Notes under the pieces: model-generated
Seen by the model: the letters and a program-made list of their open reading frames with translations, nothing else
What the model was told of the DNA's origin: nothing
Database searches by the model: none
In this document: positions 1 to 6,700 of the stretch, one piece after another
Layout of the letters: every line of letters begins with the position of its first letter
Position numbering within the stretch: position 1 is the stretch's first letter
NCBI GenBank assembly: GCA_910578545.1
Contig: CAJTPT010000001.1
Coordinates: forward strand, 62,001-126,000
Reading direction: 5' to 3'
DNA: 64,000 bases
Source of the DNA: an uncultured Christensenella sp.
GTDB lineage: Bacteria; Bacillota; Clostridia; Christensenellales; Pumilibacteraceae
Translations under genes and position numbers: made by a program

Positions 1-720
1 CGAGCTGCTCTTGCGTATTCTAAAGCGTTCGTCGCGCATTAAAAAGAACATGACCATCAGCGCGGAAACGAGGTTGGCAAAAACGGTCGCCGTCGCAACG
101 CCCGCAACGCCCATTTTGCAGGCAGCTACAAACAGTACGTTTAGCCCCACGTTTAAAACACCGGTGACTATAAGAATAATCAGCGCCTTTTTTGTATCGC
201 CCGCGCCGCGAAGCACCGCCGCACCAAAGTTGAACACCATCAAAAACGGCATGCCTATAAAGTAAACGCGAAGGTATGTTATTGCGAGCGGAAGCGCGTC
301 AGACGGCGTTTTCATCAGCTTTAACAGCGGTTCGGACAGCCCGATACCGAGCCCCAGCAAGAACACTCCGCTTACTACCGCCATAACCATGCAGGTAAGC
401 GCCACGCTGTGCAAATCATCGGTTTGCTTCTTGCCTATGTTTTCGGCGATAACCACGGTAACGCCGACCGATAGTCCCGTAAACAGATTGATTAAAAGAT
501 TGACAAGCGCGCCGTTGCTGTTTACCGCGCTCTGCGCGACCGTTCCCTCAAAATGGAAAATAACCGCCATATCGGCAGACGTAAACAGCTGTTGCAAAAT
601 TCCGCTCAACGCAAGCGGAAGCGCAAACAGCAAAATCTTTTTCAGCATGGGCTTAATGCCCTGCCGCTCGTTACGCGCATTGCCTGTAGGCAAAACAGTT
701 GTATCGGATTTTTTACCCAT
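1..720 (-). CDS. MATE family multidrug/Na+ exporter, N-terminal part (runs off the window)
   Basis: The reverse strand is open from an ATG at 720 to the window edge, giving 240 residues. The product starts with a short polar leader (MGKKSDTTVLPTGN) and then shows hydrophobic segments typical of the MATE fold: LALSGILQQLFTSADMAVI early, a second helix around GLSVGVTVVIAENIGKKQ, then VYFIGMPFLMVFNFGAAVLRGAGDTKKA. The last stretch, with its RGAGDT turn, is a well-conserved MATE signature. These proteins are inner-membrane antiporters that export cationic drugs or metabolites in exchange for Na+ or H+. A full-length member is about 450 residues, so roughly half is present. The upstream region has only a weak ribosome site, so the exact start is less sure than the family. 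It is transcribed divergently from the rubrerythrin gene. Confidence 0.85.
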   Translation of the reverse strand, partial: MGKKSDTTVLPTGNARNERQGIKPMLKKILLFALPLALSGILQQLFTSADMAVIFHFEGTVAQSAVNSNGALVNLLINLFTGLSVGVTVVIAENIGKKQTDDLHSVALTCMVMAVVSGVFLLGLGIGLSEPLLKLMKTPSDALPLAITYLRVYFIGMPFLMVFNFGAAVLRGAGDTKKALIILIVTGVLNVGLNVLFVAACKMGVAGVATATVFANLVSALMVMFFLMRDERFRIRKSSS

Positions 721-798
721 CGCTTTTCAGCATAACACCGCTAACAAAAAATGTCAAATATAATGCCTGTCAGTCCGATATAAAATATAAAAATTTAA

Positions 799-827
799 TT
801 GACAAATGCACGCAAATATGCTATAAA
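799..827 (+). promoter_or_regulatory. Sigma-A type promoter of the rubrerythrin gene
   Basis: TTGACA at 799-804 and TATAAA at 822-827 are separated by 17 nt. They lie 40 nt upstream of the rubrerythrin start, which has a clear AAGGAG ribosome site. Confidence 0.75.
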
Positions 828-867
828 AAAATTACAAAAAAATCAAACCACTAAGGAGTGAATTATC

Positions 868-1392
868 ATGAAAAGATGTGCAGTATGCGGCGAGATCTTA
901 GAGGACGGCGTTGACGTCTGCCCCGTTTGCGGCGCCAAAAAGTTTGTTCCCGTAACCGACGCCAAGTTTGCTTGCGAGCACCACGTAGGCGACGGCAAGG
1001 TCGAGGACAAAGAGGTCATGGACGGACTCAGAGCCAACTTCACGGGCGAATGCACCGAGGTCGGTATGTACCTTGCAATGGCGCGCGTAGCCGAGCGCGA
1101 GGGCTATCCCGAAATCGCCGAGGCTTACAAACGCTACGCCTACGAAGAAGCCGAGCATGCAAGTAAGTTTGCCGAGCTTTTGGGCGAAGTCGTAACCGCT
1201 TCCACCAAAAAGAATCTCGAGCTTCGCGCGGCGGCGGAAACGGGCGCATGCGAAGGCAAGCTCGCTCTTGCTAAGCGCGCAAAGGAACTCGGCTACGACG
1301 CCATTCACGACACCGTTCACGAAATGGCAAAGGACGAAGCCCGCCACGGCGCAGGCTTTGCGGGACTTCTCAAACGCTACTTCGGCAAATAA
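868..1392 (+). CDS. Rubrerythrin with N-terminal rubredoxin domain (peroxide/oxygen defence)
   Basis: The 174-residue product begins with a rubredoxin-like iron site (CAVCG at residues 4-8 and CPVCG around 18-22). It continues into a ferritin-like four-helix bundle with di-iron ligands ([37 protein letters not shown]). This domain order is that of the reverse rubrerythrins of anaerobic Clostridia, which reduce hydrogen peroxide and oxygen in the cytoplasm. The start is set by AAGGAG and ATG, with a strong promoter upstream. The last 86 bp, covering the final di-iron motif and the stop codon, are duplicated 5 kb downstream at 6326-6411 because an integrative element has inserted here. The gene is intact, but its present 3' end may have been supplied by the element. 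Confidence 0.95.
   Translation: MKRCAVCGEILEDGVDVCPVCGAKKFVPVTDAKFACEHHVGDGKVEDKEVMDGLRANFTGECTEVGMYLAMARVAEREGYPEIAEAYKRYAYEEAEHASKFAELLGEVVTASTKKNLELRAAAETGACEGKLALAKRAKELGYDAIHDTVHEMAKDEARHGAGFAGLLKRYFGK
1307..1392 (+). repeat. Left attachment site (attL candidate) inside rubrerythrin
   Basis: This is the left copy of the 86-bp direct repeat. The longest identical block shared with the right copy is 23 bp, 1318-1340 against 6337-6359, encoding HEMAKDEA; an 18-bp block at 1342-1359 follows. Strand exchange most likely occurred in this core. Similarity stops abruptly upstream of 1307 and after the stop codon. Confidence 0.75.
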
Positions 1393-1412
1393 TTACATAG
1401 TAAAGCAACACA

Positions 1413-1446
1413 AAAACGACGGTTATTATTTTGTAGCCGTCGTTTT
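1413..1446 (+). terminator. Rho-independent terminator of the rubrerythrin gene
   Basis: A perfect 10-bp stem (arms 1413-1422 and 1437-1446, AAAACGACGG and its complement) lies 20 nt after the rubrerythrin stop codon, and its descending arm ends in four T. It lies just inside the element, so the element supplies the terminator for the host gene. Confidence 0.7.
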
Positions 1447-1456
1447 CTTATGGAAT

Positions 1457-1523
1457 AAAAGTGGAATGTTTTTTAAGGTTTTTTAGAAAACACCGTTAAA
1501 AGTGGAAATCGAAAAAGTGGAAG
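1457..1523 (+). repeat. Three AAGTGGAA direct repeats near the left end of the element
   Basis: Copies begin at about 1457, 1498 and 1513, all on the plus strand with core AAAAGTGGAA. Three similar copies sit at the other end of the element (6185-6247). Short direct repeats at both ends are what integrase arm-type binding sites look like in Tn916- and lambda-type systems. The role is inferred. Confidence 0.5.
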
Positions 1524-1559
1524 TTTGCCGTAAGTCATTACTTGTTGTTTTCTACCCTA

Positions 1560-1619
1560 CTATGGGCTTGCTCTTATGTTGAACATAGCAATAGCTTGGG
1601 TGTACCGTTTTAGTGTCAT
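1560..1619 (-). CDS. Possible 19-residue peptide with a strong ribosome site
   Basis: On the reverse strand a perfect AGGAGG (complement of 1628-1633) precedes an ATG at 1619, opening a frame of 19 codons: MTLKRYTQAIAMFNIRASP. It follows the terminator hairpin of the 346-residue gene, so it would need read-through or its own promoter, which I cannot see. Such a good ribosome site in front of so short a frame recalls a leader or regulatory peptide. It could also be the remnant of a longer gene cut off at the element end. I assign no function. Confidence 0.35.
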   Translation of the reverse strand: MTLKRYTQAIAMFNIRASP

Positions 1620-1646
1620 ATTGTTTACCTCCTATAAAACAGTAAA

Positions 1647-1673
1647 GGGCGGCGGTACTTGTTACCGCCGCCC
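1647..1673 (-). terminator. Strong GC-rich hairpin after the 346-residue gene
   Basis: An 11-bp perfect stem (1647-1657 with 1663-1673) and a 5-nt loop follow the stop at 1680 in the direction of transcription. A short, interrupted T stretch follows. Confidence 0.65.
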
Positions 1674-1679
1674 GATAAT

Positions 1680-2720
1680 TTATATCTTTAACAATTGTTC
1701 AGTGAACTGTTGTTGTATTTGCTCATATTGCTTATAAAAATCGACTGAAAATTCTGTATGGTATTCATCTTGTAAACATTTTGGAACATCAATTTTTCTT
1801 AAAAAATGACTTATGCTATTCTCATTTGCTGTTTGAACATATTCACAAAAATGCTCATGTAAAAATGACTTTTGTTGTGTTATATATTTATCAAGCGGTT
1901 GCTTAATTTTTTCTTTTAATTCATTAATTCTTTCGATAACGCTGTATTTTATTTCTCTATCAATATATAATGATACTTCATATATAGACATTATATAATG
2001 AATTCCATATTGCCGTAATCTGCTATTCAGTTCTTCATAAAAATCATCATATAATCCCCTTATATATATTGCATATTCGCTCTTATAATTAAAATCATCA
2101 AGTATTTTTCTTTTAATACTGTTAATTAACCTTGTTTTCTTTTTATTAGCCACTTTCTCTTCACCGTTACAAGATATAAGACAAGTCTTTCTAATTCTTA
2201 ATAATTTGGTTTTTTCTAAATTTGCAGATATGCGTTTAATCTCCCCGCCAAAAACTCTTTTACAATTTTCTCTAACTTCATCGAGTATCGCTTTTTCCGT
2301 CAAGCCTTGCGTTCTGATGTAAGCAAAAATATTCTTCACAAATCCCAACAACGAAAGCATTTCCGATTTCTTATACCACCGCTTTGGAAATTTTTCAATC
2401 TTTGCCTTTTCATCGACATTTTGGTGTACCAAAATGGATTTTTCATATTGCGCCAAAAGTTCATTCAATAAAATTGCATAAGCGGCGATAGCATACGTTG
2501 ACGGCTTGTTACGCCCCTCTTCTTCTGGCTTTGGTGTGTCGTAAATTTGGATTATCTTAAACCAATGCTTATGGTCTGGGTGTTCATATTTAACATATCG
2601 TGCTAAATCTTTAAGTGTGGAGTCTTTTGTGTTATGGGTTTTCACGCTTATGTTTAAGGCGCTACAAAGAGCTGGGTAATTTTTATAAAAATCACCTACA
2701 GATAAATTAGATATATCCAT
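1680..2720 (-). CDS. Unknown 346-residue element protein (possible DNA-binding or replication role)
   Basis: I do not recognise a full-length family. The first 70 residues (YKNYPALCSALNIS, then LKDLARYVKYEH and FKIIQIYDTP) resemble a short N-terminal module I have seen in proteins of Firmicute phages and plasmids, in which a segment of this type ends in an EIYD-like motif. That module is usually taken as DNA-binding. The rest is helical, lysine-rich and without membrane segments, with charged coiled-coil-like stretches around residues 255-285. The start is an ATG preceded by AGGAG. A consensus promoter lies about 210 nt upstream, with short direct repeats in the leader. The repeats beside the gene would suit an element-specific initiator or regulator, but this is inference. 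Confidence 0.6.
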   Translation of the reverse strand: MDISNLSVGDFYKNYPALCSALNISVKTHNTKDSTLKDLARYVKYEHPDHKHWFKIIQIYDTPKPEEEGRNKPSTYAIAAYAILLNELLAQYEKSILVHQNVDEKAKIEKFPKRWYKKSEMLSLLGFVKNIFAYIRTQGLTEKAILDEVRENCKRVFGGEIKRISANLEKTKLLRIRKTCLISCNGEEKVANKKKTRLINSIKRKILDDFNYKSEYAIYIRGLYDDFYEELNSRLRQYGIHYIMSIYEVSLYIDREIKYSVIERINELKEKIKQPLDKYITQQKSFLHEHFCEYVQTANENSISHFLRKIDVPKCLQDEYHTEFSVDFYKQYEQIQQQFTEQLLKI

Positions 2721-2750
2721 AATATATCTCCTATATGGAATTTATTTTTT

Positions 2751-2817
2751 AGGACATTTATCCGTATATAAATAAATTATGTAATATTATATACAAATAA
2801 GTGTCCTTATTTTTTTG
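2751..2817. repeat. Inverted repeat AGGACATTTA / TAAGTGTCCT in the leader of the 346-residue gene
   Basis: Arms at 2751-2760 and 2808-2817 match at nine of ten bases and enclose 47 AT-rich bases. The repeat lies within 100 nt upstream of the start codon, so it could be an operator or an RNA structure. Confidence 0.4.
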
Positions 2818-2827
2818 TTTGCATATT

Positions 2828-2914
2828 ACTATTGAATGTTACTACTAATGATAATATCTTGTTATTGATTACTAATGAATGAATACTTGTAAATGGTTAC
2901 TAATATGTTGAATA
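2828..2914. repeat. Iteron-like short direct repeats (ACTAATGAAT type)
   Basis: Four related motifs start near 2828, 2844, 2871 and 2900 on the plus strand, sharing ACTA(A/T)TG(A/T) followed by AAT-rich sequence. Spacing is 16, 27 and 29 nt. They lie in the transcribed leader of the 346-residue gene. Confidence 0.4.
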
Positions 2915-2938
2915 TCTATTGTGTTTGCAAACATTGGT

Positions 2939-2967
2939 ATTATAACACATAATAACGCTTTTGTCAA
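2939..2967 (-). promoter_or_regulatory. Consensus promoter driving the 346-residue gene
   Basis: Reading the reverse strand, TTGACA (2967-2962) and TATAAT (2944-2939) are separated by exactly 17 nt. Transcription would start near 2932, leaving a leader of about 210 nt that holds the direct and inverted repeats. Confidence 0.75.
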
Positions 2968-2994
2968 GCATTTTTAAGTTTACTTATGGTTTTA

Positions 2995-3089
2995 TATAAT
3001 CCGCGCTGTTCGCCTACGGCTCACCGCTTCACCGCTAACGCTGCGGATTATAATATCTTCAAAATGTATATGAATATACATTTTGGAAG
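2995..3089. repeat. Two adjacent hairpins in the intergenic region of the element
   Basis: A long-range inverted repeat TATAATCCGC pairs 2995-3004 with 3043-3052 around a GC-richer centre. A second, nearly perfect hairpin pairs 3057-3070 with 3075-3089 (AAAATGTATA arms, 4-nt loop). I see no gene here. The second hairpin could stop transcription, but it lacks a clear T-tract. Confidence 0.4.
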
Positions 3090-3186
3090 TATATTATTTT
3101 TAGTACTTGTGTGGTATATAGGTTGCTTTGATAGTAAAGTCAAATTCGTAGTCTATCAGTCGAAAACTATTCTTTTAGCAAAACAC

Positions 3187-3215
3187 TTGATTTATTTATT
3201 ATACTATGGTAGAAT
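3187..3215 (+). promoter_or_regulatory. Promoter of the leader peptide and lipoprotein unit
   Basis: TTGATT at 3187-3192 and TAGAAT at 3210-3215 are 17 nt apart. The predicted start near 3222 coincides with the 5' arm of a long-range stem in the leader. Confidence 0.6.
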
Positions 3216-3221
3216 GGTTAT

Positions 3222-3356
3222 GCTACACAACTAAATACTTTGACAGGAGTACTATATGCCAATTAGTACTCCCCTTACTCCTGTTGAAGTAAGTTGTGTA
3301 GCAACAATCGTGGAGTGTACTGTTGGATGCGTTCCATGATTGGAGCGCATTTTTTA
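3222..3356 (+). promoter_or_regulatory. Structured leader with terminator: candidate translation-coupled attenuator
   Basis: The leader has an outer stem GCTACACAAC (3222-3231 with 3293-3302). It also has two mutually exclusive inner hairpins, 3246-3253 with 3265-3272 and 3243-3251 with 3276-3284. An intrinsic terminator closes it (arms 3327-3336 and 3341-3350, then six T). The first inner hairpin covers the ribosome site of a 27-codon leader frame whose TGA stop falls in the terminator loop. A ribosome reaching that stop would occupy the ascending terminator arm and let transcription continue into the lipoprotein genes. The pairings are read directly from the sequence; the regulatory role is inferred. 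Confidence 0.55.
3256..3339 (+). CDS. 27-residue leader peptide
   Basis: CAGGAG at 3244-3249 precedes an ATG at 3256. The frame runs 27 codons, starting MPISTPLT and ending CTVGCVP, and stops inside the terminator loop at 3337-3339. The peptide is rich in Thr, Val and Pro and has three Cys near its end. Its position, ribosome site and overlap with the terminator suggest an attenuator peptide. A small secreted or modified peptide is an alternative because of the Cys-rich tail, but no modification enzyme is encoded nearby. Confidence 0.5.
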   Translation: MPISTPLTPVEVSCVATIVECTVGCVP

Positions 3357-3373
3357 TTTAGGAGGAATATTCC

Positions 3374-4030
3374 ATGAAAAAGACAAAAAAATCACTTCTC
3401 GCTATTGTCGCATTGAGTGCTGTTTGCATTTCGGCACAATTCGTTATAGCATGCGGAGATGATTCACCCACACCCACGAAATCCGATTCCGAAATTTTCA
3501 CATCGGCTATTTCGCAACTTACAAACTACTCTGCCAATGTATCGTACAAACACCCCTCTTATGCACCTTTCAATACAGATGTTAAAGTTGATAACAATAC
3601 ATTCCACATGTTTGTACATGATGACCCTTTGAGTTTTAACTCACACTATGAGGTATTTGCCAAAGAAGAAAACGGCAAACTACAAGTATACGAAAACAAA
3701 TACTTAAACAAAAATGATAATCCTTTAATGAGTAGTTCAGGTTGGTACACTGCAAGCAAATATGATAACCCTTTTGACGCTACTAAAAATTATACTTGTT
3801 ATGTAAATATGTTTGCTAAATTGAAATATGAAGATGTAACAAAAAATAATGAATGGTATGTTGTAAATGCCACAGCCTGCTCAAAATATTATGCCGATTT
3901 GAATAGTTGCAAAATACAACTCGACGGCGAAACTGTCGTAAAAGCTATTGCAAATATTGAAGATGAGCATTTAGAAATCACATACACTTTTAGCAATATC
4001 GGCACAACACAAATTACTCTACCCGATTAG
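3374..4030 (+). CDS. Unknown lipoprotein, 218 residues (element cargo)
   Basis: The N-terminus is a lipoprotein signal peptide: MKKTKKS, a hydrophobic core, and the lipobox VIAC followed by GDD. The mature protein would therefore be anchored to the outer face of the membrane. The remainder is rich in Asn, Tyr, Lys and Asp and looks beta-rich, but I recognise no domain. AGGAGG precedes the start by about 9 nt, and the gene begins 17 nt after the terminator tract of the leader. The next gene, also a lipoprotein, follows after 12 nt, so the two form an operon. AT-rich codon use matches the rest of the element and differs from the host genes around it. Confidence 0.75.
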   Translation: MKKTKKSLLAIVALSAVCISAQFVIACGDDSPTPTKSDSEIFTSAISQLTNYSANVSYKHPSYAPFNTDVKVDNNTFHMFVHDDPLSFNSHYEVFAKEENGKLQVYENKYLNKNDNPLMSSSGWYTASKYDNPFDATKNYTCYVNMFAKLKYEDVTKNNEWYVVNATACSKYYADLNSCKIQLDGETVVKAIANIEDEHLEITYTFSNIGTTQITLPD

Positions 4031-4042
4031 GAGGATAATATC

Positions 4043-4744
4043 ATGAAAACCATAAGAAAGCTTTTGATTTATATTTTATGTGCAACCATTATGTTCTCAT
4101 TAACCGCTTGCACCGATGATTCGGATTCACCCGATGAAGATACCTCACGGTTTACGCAAGAGTACACTTACGATACTCAATTCGTCAGTGATGTAAAATA
4201 CTATTATAATGGAAGTGAAACCCAAAAAAATAATATAAAAGCGAATGAACGTATTGCGGCTTATTTTGATTATAGCGAATTAGGCGGCATACATCAAAAG
4301 CTATACGATAAAGGCGTAACAGCAAATCAAATTGTAGATTTGTATAAACTATTTGAAGATGATTTAGGTTCAATATATAGAATAGCCATAAAAGTAGGTA
4401 CTACACATTATGAGCCTCTACTTGCATTAAGCAACACAATAACAAAGACAGCTGTCGGTGAAGCAATAAAACCCAGATTAAAAAACCCAGAATCACTACA
4501 ATTACATAGTGTTGTTATGTGTCTTAAAACCTCTAATGTAGAAAAATATGGTAGTTTCTACGGCTCTGATATACATATATACGCAGATTATAGCGCTCAA
4601 AACGGTTTTGGCGGAATGAATAGAGGGTATTGTAGTGTTAATTTCAGCTTTTTTACTTGTGAGTTATCATTTGGTCAATCGATAACATCATACAATATGT
4701 CAGATTACCTTTCACAAGCTGATTATGTCAAAAATATCTTTTAA
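4043..4744 (+). CDS. Unknown lipoprotein, 233 residues (element cargo)
   Basis: A signal peptide with hydrophobic core LLIYILCATIMFSL ends in the lipobox LTAC before DDSDSPDED, giving an acidic mature N-terminus. The rest is soluble, without repeats or recognisable motifs. AGGAGG lies between this gene and the previous one, only 12 nt after its stop, so the two are co-transcribed. Both proteins begin with an acidic linker after the lipid anchor and have similar size, suggesting an ancient pair that works at the cell surface. Possible roles such as immunity, entry exclusion or receptor masking are speculation. A strong hairpin terminator follows at 4760. Confidence 0.75.
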   Translation: MKTIRKLLIYILCATIMFSLTACTDDSDSPDEDTSRFTQEYTYDTQFVSDVKYYYNGSETQKNNIKANERIAAYFDYSELGGIHQKLYDKGVTANQIVDLYKLFEDDLGSIYRIAIKVGTTHYEPLLALSNTITKTAVGEAIKPRLKNPESLQLHSVVMCLKTSNVEKYGSFYGSDIHIYADYSAQNGFGGMNRGYCSVNFSFFTCELSFGQSITSYNMSDYLSQADYVKNIF

Positions 4745-4759
4745 TATATGAAAACAAGC

Positions 4760-4788
4760 AACCCCGAAAATCGTTGATTTTCGGGGTT
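4760..4788. terminator. Bidirectional terminator between the lipoprotein and integrase units
   Basis: A perfect 12-bp stem (4760-4771 with 4777-4788, AACCCCGAAAAT type) with a 5-nt loop sits where the two convergent transcription units meet. Confidence 0.8.
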
Positions 4789-4809
4789 TACTTATCACCT
4801 ATTTAATTT

Positions 4810-4866
4810 TTAACTATGCCAAGCAATAAAGAATACTACCAAAGCAATCACTATTCCAACTATCAT
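4810..4866 (-). CDS. 18-residue membrane peptide behind the integrase
   Basis: On the reverse strand GGAGG (complement of 4873-4877), at normal spacing, precedes an ATG at 4866. The frame encodes MIVGIVIALVVFFIAWHS, a single hydrophobic helix with a short polar end. It lies 11 nt downstream of a second tiny membrane ORF and ahead of the shared terminator. Two consecutive short frames with ideal ribosome sites and membrane-helix sequences are unlikely by chance. Small hydrophobic toxins of type I systems and small membrane regulators look like this; no antisense RNA can be shown from the sequence alone. Confidence 0.55.
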   Translation of the reverse strand: MIVGIVIALVVFFIAWHS

Positions 4867-4877
4867 TTGTTACCTCC

Positions 4878-4943
4878 CTATATGTGGTTAGAAACCCATA
4901 CAATTGAGTAAATCATTATACCAAATAAAAATAGCCATAACAT
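4878..4943 (-). CDS. 21-residue membrane peptide coupled to the integrase stop
   Basis: The frame starts at ATG 4943 and encodes a hydrophobic peptide beginning MLWLFLFGIMIYS and ending WVSNHI. Its ribosome site, AGGAGG, overlaps the integrase stop codon (complement of 4956-4958), so translation is probably coupled. A second tiny membrane peptide starts 11 nt after its stop, in the stretch holding the next GGAGG. Together they form the tail of the integrase operon. Function is unknown; membrane insertion is likely from composition alone. Confidence 0.55.
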   Translation of the reverse strand: MLWLFLFGIMIYSIVWVSNHI

Positions 4944-4955
4944 ATTTATTACCTC

Positions 4956-6170
4956 CTACAAGTTATCTACTTTGTCTTTAAGTACATCTATACCGCGCTT
5001 TGATACGGCAATGTAATACTGCTCCGTAACACGCCCACTGCCATGCCCCATTTGACTGCAAAGCAAGTGCGTAGGCGTATTCAATTCGGCAAGCCTTGTG
5101 CCGTATGTATGCCGTAGGTAATGATACTTAAACGTAATACCCAAACGCTCTTTAATCATGCGTGTGTGGTATTTCATTGAATTGACCGTTTGTATCTTAC
5201 CGTTAGGCAAAGTATTCACAAGCGATAGCGACGAGCATTGTTTGCCGTTCGTTCCTATCACCATTGTTTGATTTTGTTGCCGCTGTTCGGCTAACGTGCG
5301 CTCCGATTCCAAATACTGCTCATAGGCTTTTTGCATATACTCTTTTAGCCTACTATTCATGTAAATAGTTCGCCTTGCATTATGCGTTTTGAGCGGCACA
5401 AGTTTAATCAATCCGTCTTGATATTGCATTTGTCGCTCTATTCTAATCGTGTTGTTTGCAAGGTCTATATCGTCCCATTTAAGCCCGTAGCATTCATTTA
5501 TACGCACGCCACAGTATCTACCGAGCATATAAGCTGTCTGCGCGTTTGTGCCGTTAAAATAGCCGTCAAGCCGCTCTAATTCGTCGGGATTGAATATGAC
5601 TATCTCTGTGTCCTCGTCGCTTTTCATTTTGGGCATAGCTATCTTTGTACCCTTATTCAAGCAAAGCGTACTGTAAATATCTACATCAAGATAGTTGCGC
5701 GAATACGCTTGCCCGAAAATCAAGTAAAACATTTTCAAAAAGCTTTCTACATACTTGTAGGCTCTGCCCTCGTCGTAGTAAATGAATGCCAAATAGTCAT
5801 CTACTTCCGATACGCTTATATCATCTATAAACCGCTTGCCGAATTTGCTTGCTATGTGATTGTTCCAAAGGCTGTCTTGCTTTTTGATAGTGGCGTATGC
5901 TTTGCCGCTCCGTCCGTTTTGACAATACTCTTGATACACTTCTTTAACCGTCATGCGCGGCTTGTCAGCCTTTTTGTAACGGTTTTCATATTCGGCGCGT
6001 ATAGCCGATTCACGCGCCTTTAACGCGCTTTTTTCGGTTTTGAGCGGTTGACCGAATTCGTCTTTGGTACGCTTTACGTCTTTCTTCTTGCCGTTGAGTG
6101 TAAGCGTATACCTAAAACCCCAATAGCCGTTGGGCAGTTGATAAACGCCCGATTTGTCTGTTTTTCCCAT
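4956..6170 (-). CDS. int: Tyrosine recombinase, Tn916-type integrase
   Basis: The 404-residue protein has the integrase domain order. First comes an N-terminal AP2-like arm-binding domain ([20 protein letters not shown]), then a core-binding helical domain at about residues 70-180 ([10 protein letters not shown] to YSRNYL), then the catalytic domain. Active-site residues are visible: Arg in [13 protein letters not shown], Lys in PLKTHNARR, the H-x-x-R box as [11 protein letters not shown], His in MGHGS and the nucleophile Tyr in VTEQYY. It would catalyse integration and excision at the rubrerythrin attachment site, whose right copy starts about 150 nt upstream of the gene. The ATG has only a weak GGAGGA-like site upstream. 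AAGTGGAA repeats in the gap are candidate arm sites. Confidence 0.93.
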   Translation of the reverse strand: MGKTDKSGVYQLPNGYWGFRYTLTLNGKKKDVKRTKDEFGQPLKTEKSALKARESAIRAEYENRYKKADKPRMTVKEVYQEYCQNGRSGKAYATIKKQDSLWNNHIASKFGKRFIDDISVSEVDDYLAFIYYDEGRAYKYVESFLKMFYLIFGQAYSRNYLDVDIYSTLCLNKGTKIAMPKMKSDEDTEIVIFNPDELERLDGYFNGTNAQTAYMLGRYCGVRINECYGLKWDDIDLANNTIRIERQMQYQDGLIKLVPLKTHNARRTIYMNSRLKEYMQKAYEQYLESERTLAEQRQQNQTMVIGTNGKQCSSLSLVNTLPNGKIQTVNSMKYHTRMIKERLGITFKYHYLRHTYGTRLAELNTPTHLLCSQMGHGSGRVTEQYYIAVSKRGIDVLKDKVDNL

Positions 6171-6184
6171 GTTTTTAGTCCTCC

Positions 6185-6247
6185 GAGTGGAAAATAAGTG
6201 GACTTTTTCGATAACGCAAAATAACGGCGTTTACAAAGTGGAAAATA
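6185..6247 (+). repeat. Three AAGTGGAA-type direct repeats near the right end of the element
   Basis: Copies begin at about 6185, 6194 and 6235 on the plus strand; the middle one is degenerate (AAGTGGAC). They lie between the integrase start and the right attachment site and match the trio at 1457-1523 in sequence and orientation. Confidence 0.5.
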
Positions 6248-6325
6248 AACACCGTCTTAAACCCCAATATATAGTGCTATTTGCCCAATATCTTGCCTAT
6301 TATGTCTATATCTACCTTAACACAA

Positions 6326-6411
6326 ACGACACCGTGCACGAAATGGCAAAGGACGAAGCGCGCCACGGCGCAGGCTTTATGGGTCTTCTCAAGCGCTACT
6401 TCGGCAAATAA
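6326..6411 (+). repeat. Right attachment site (attR candidate), displaced rubrerythrin 3' end
   Basis: This diverged copy of the last 28 rubrerythrin codons plus stop has no gene upstream of it. Differences from the left copy are mostly third-position changes; the only amino-acid change I find is Ala to Met in FAGLL. The divergence suggests that one of the two copies came from another species' rubrerythrin gene carried by the element. Confidence 0.75.
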
Positions 6412-6605
6412 CAAGCCAAAGGCGCTTGCCATTTTGTCATTCCGAACATAGAAGAATGTCATACTTATTCCTCGCCTTCCCCGTGAAAGGCTGCCGTCAG
6501 GCAGACGGATGAGGACAATTATTCAAAAACAAAAACGACGGATGATACAACGCATTCGCCGTTTTCTTTTTCCGCCGCCTTACCATACGAAACATACAAT
6601 ATACC

Positions 6606-6700
6606 GTGAGATCCTACACTTCGTTCATAATGAAAACATACTTTTACTTTATTGCCCGTTTTGTCATCCTGAATAAGCGAGGCGCAGTGAAGAATCTCAC
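6606..6700. repeat. Miniature inverted-repeat-like intergenic element
   Basis: A 95-bp unit begins GTGAGATCCTACACTTCG and ends with its imperfect complement (CAGTGAAGAATCTCAC). The 6412-6908 interval otherwise holds no gene I can support. Related fragments, such as GTCATnCCGAGCG followed by GAAG, occur in other gaps of this window near 17395, 18660, 26220 and 26290. Confidence 0.45.

Larger units (their letters stand above)
1307..6411. mobile_element. Integrative element inserted in the 3' end of the rubrerythrin gene
   Basis: The interval is bounded by an 86-bp imperfect direct repeat (1307-1392 and 6326-6411; I count 80 matches), each copy ending exactly at the rubrerythrin stop codon. Between them lie a tyrosine integrase transcribed away from the right end, two tiny membrane-peptide ORFs behind it, two lipoprotein genes, a 346-residue unknown protein and a possible 19-residue ORF. 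Base composition is visibly more AT-rich than the flanking genes. No conjugation or mobilisation genes are seen, so transfer would need help from elsewhere. The integrase next to one end and the reconstituted target gene at the other fit site-specific integration that spares the host gene. This is inferred from sequence; the empty site is not in the window. Confidence 0.85.

Noticed and set aside
2986..3234. 82-codon plus-strand frame in the integrative element
   Set aside because: It runs across two hairpins and the leader promoter, lacks a ribosome site and has no protein-like composition.
3222..3356. Known riboswitch or retron RNA before the lipoprotein genes
   Set aside because: No class signature (c-di-GMP, purine, T-box, ykkC types) was seen and no reverse transcriptase is encoded. 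The overlapping leader frame fits attenuation better.
6154..6411. Open frame on the plus strand ending in a rubrerythrin-like tail
   Set aside because: It only fuses the integrase upstream region to the displaced rubrerythrin end at the attachment site. It has no ribosome site and no plausible N-terminus.
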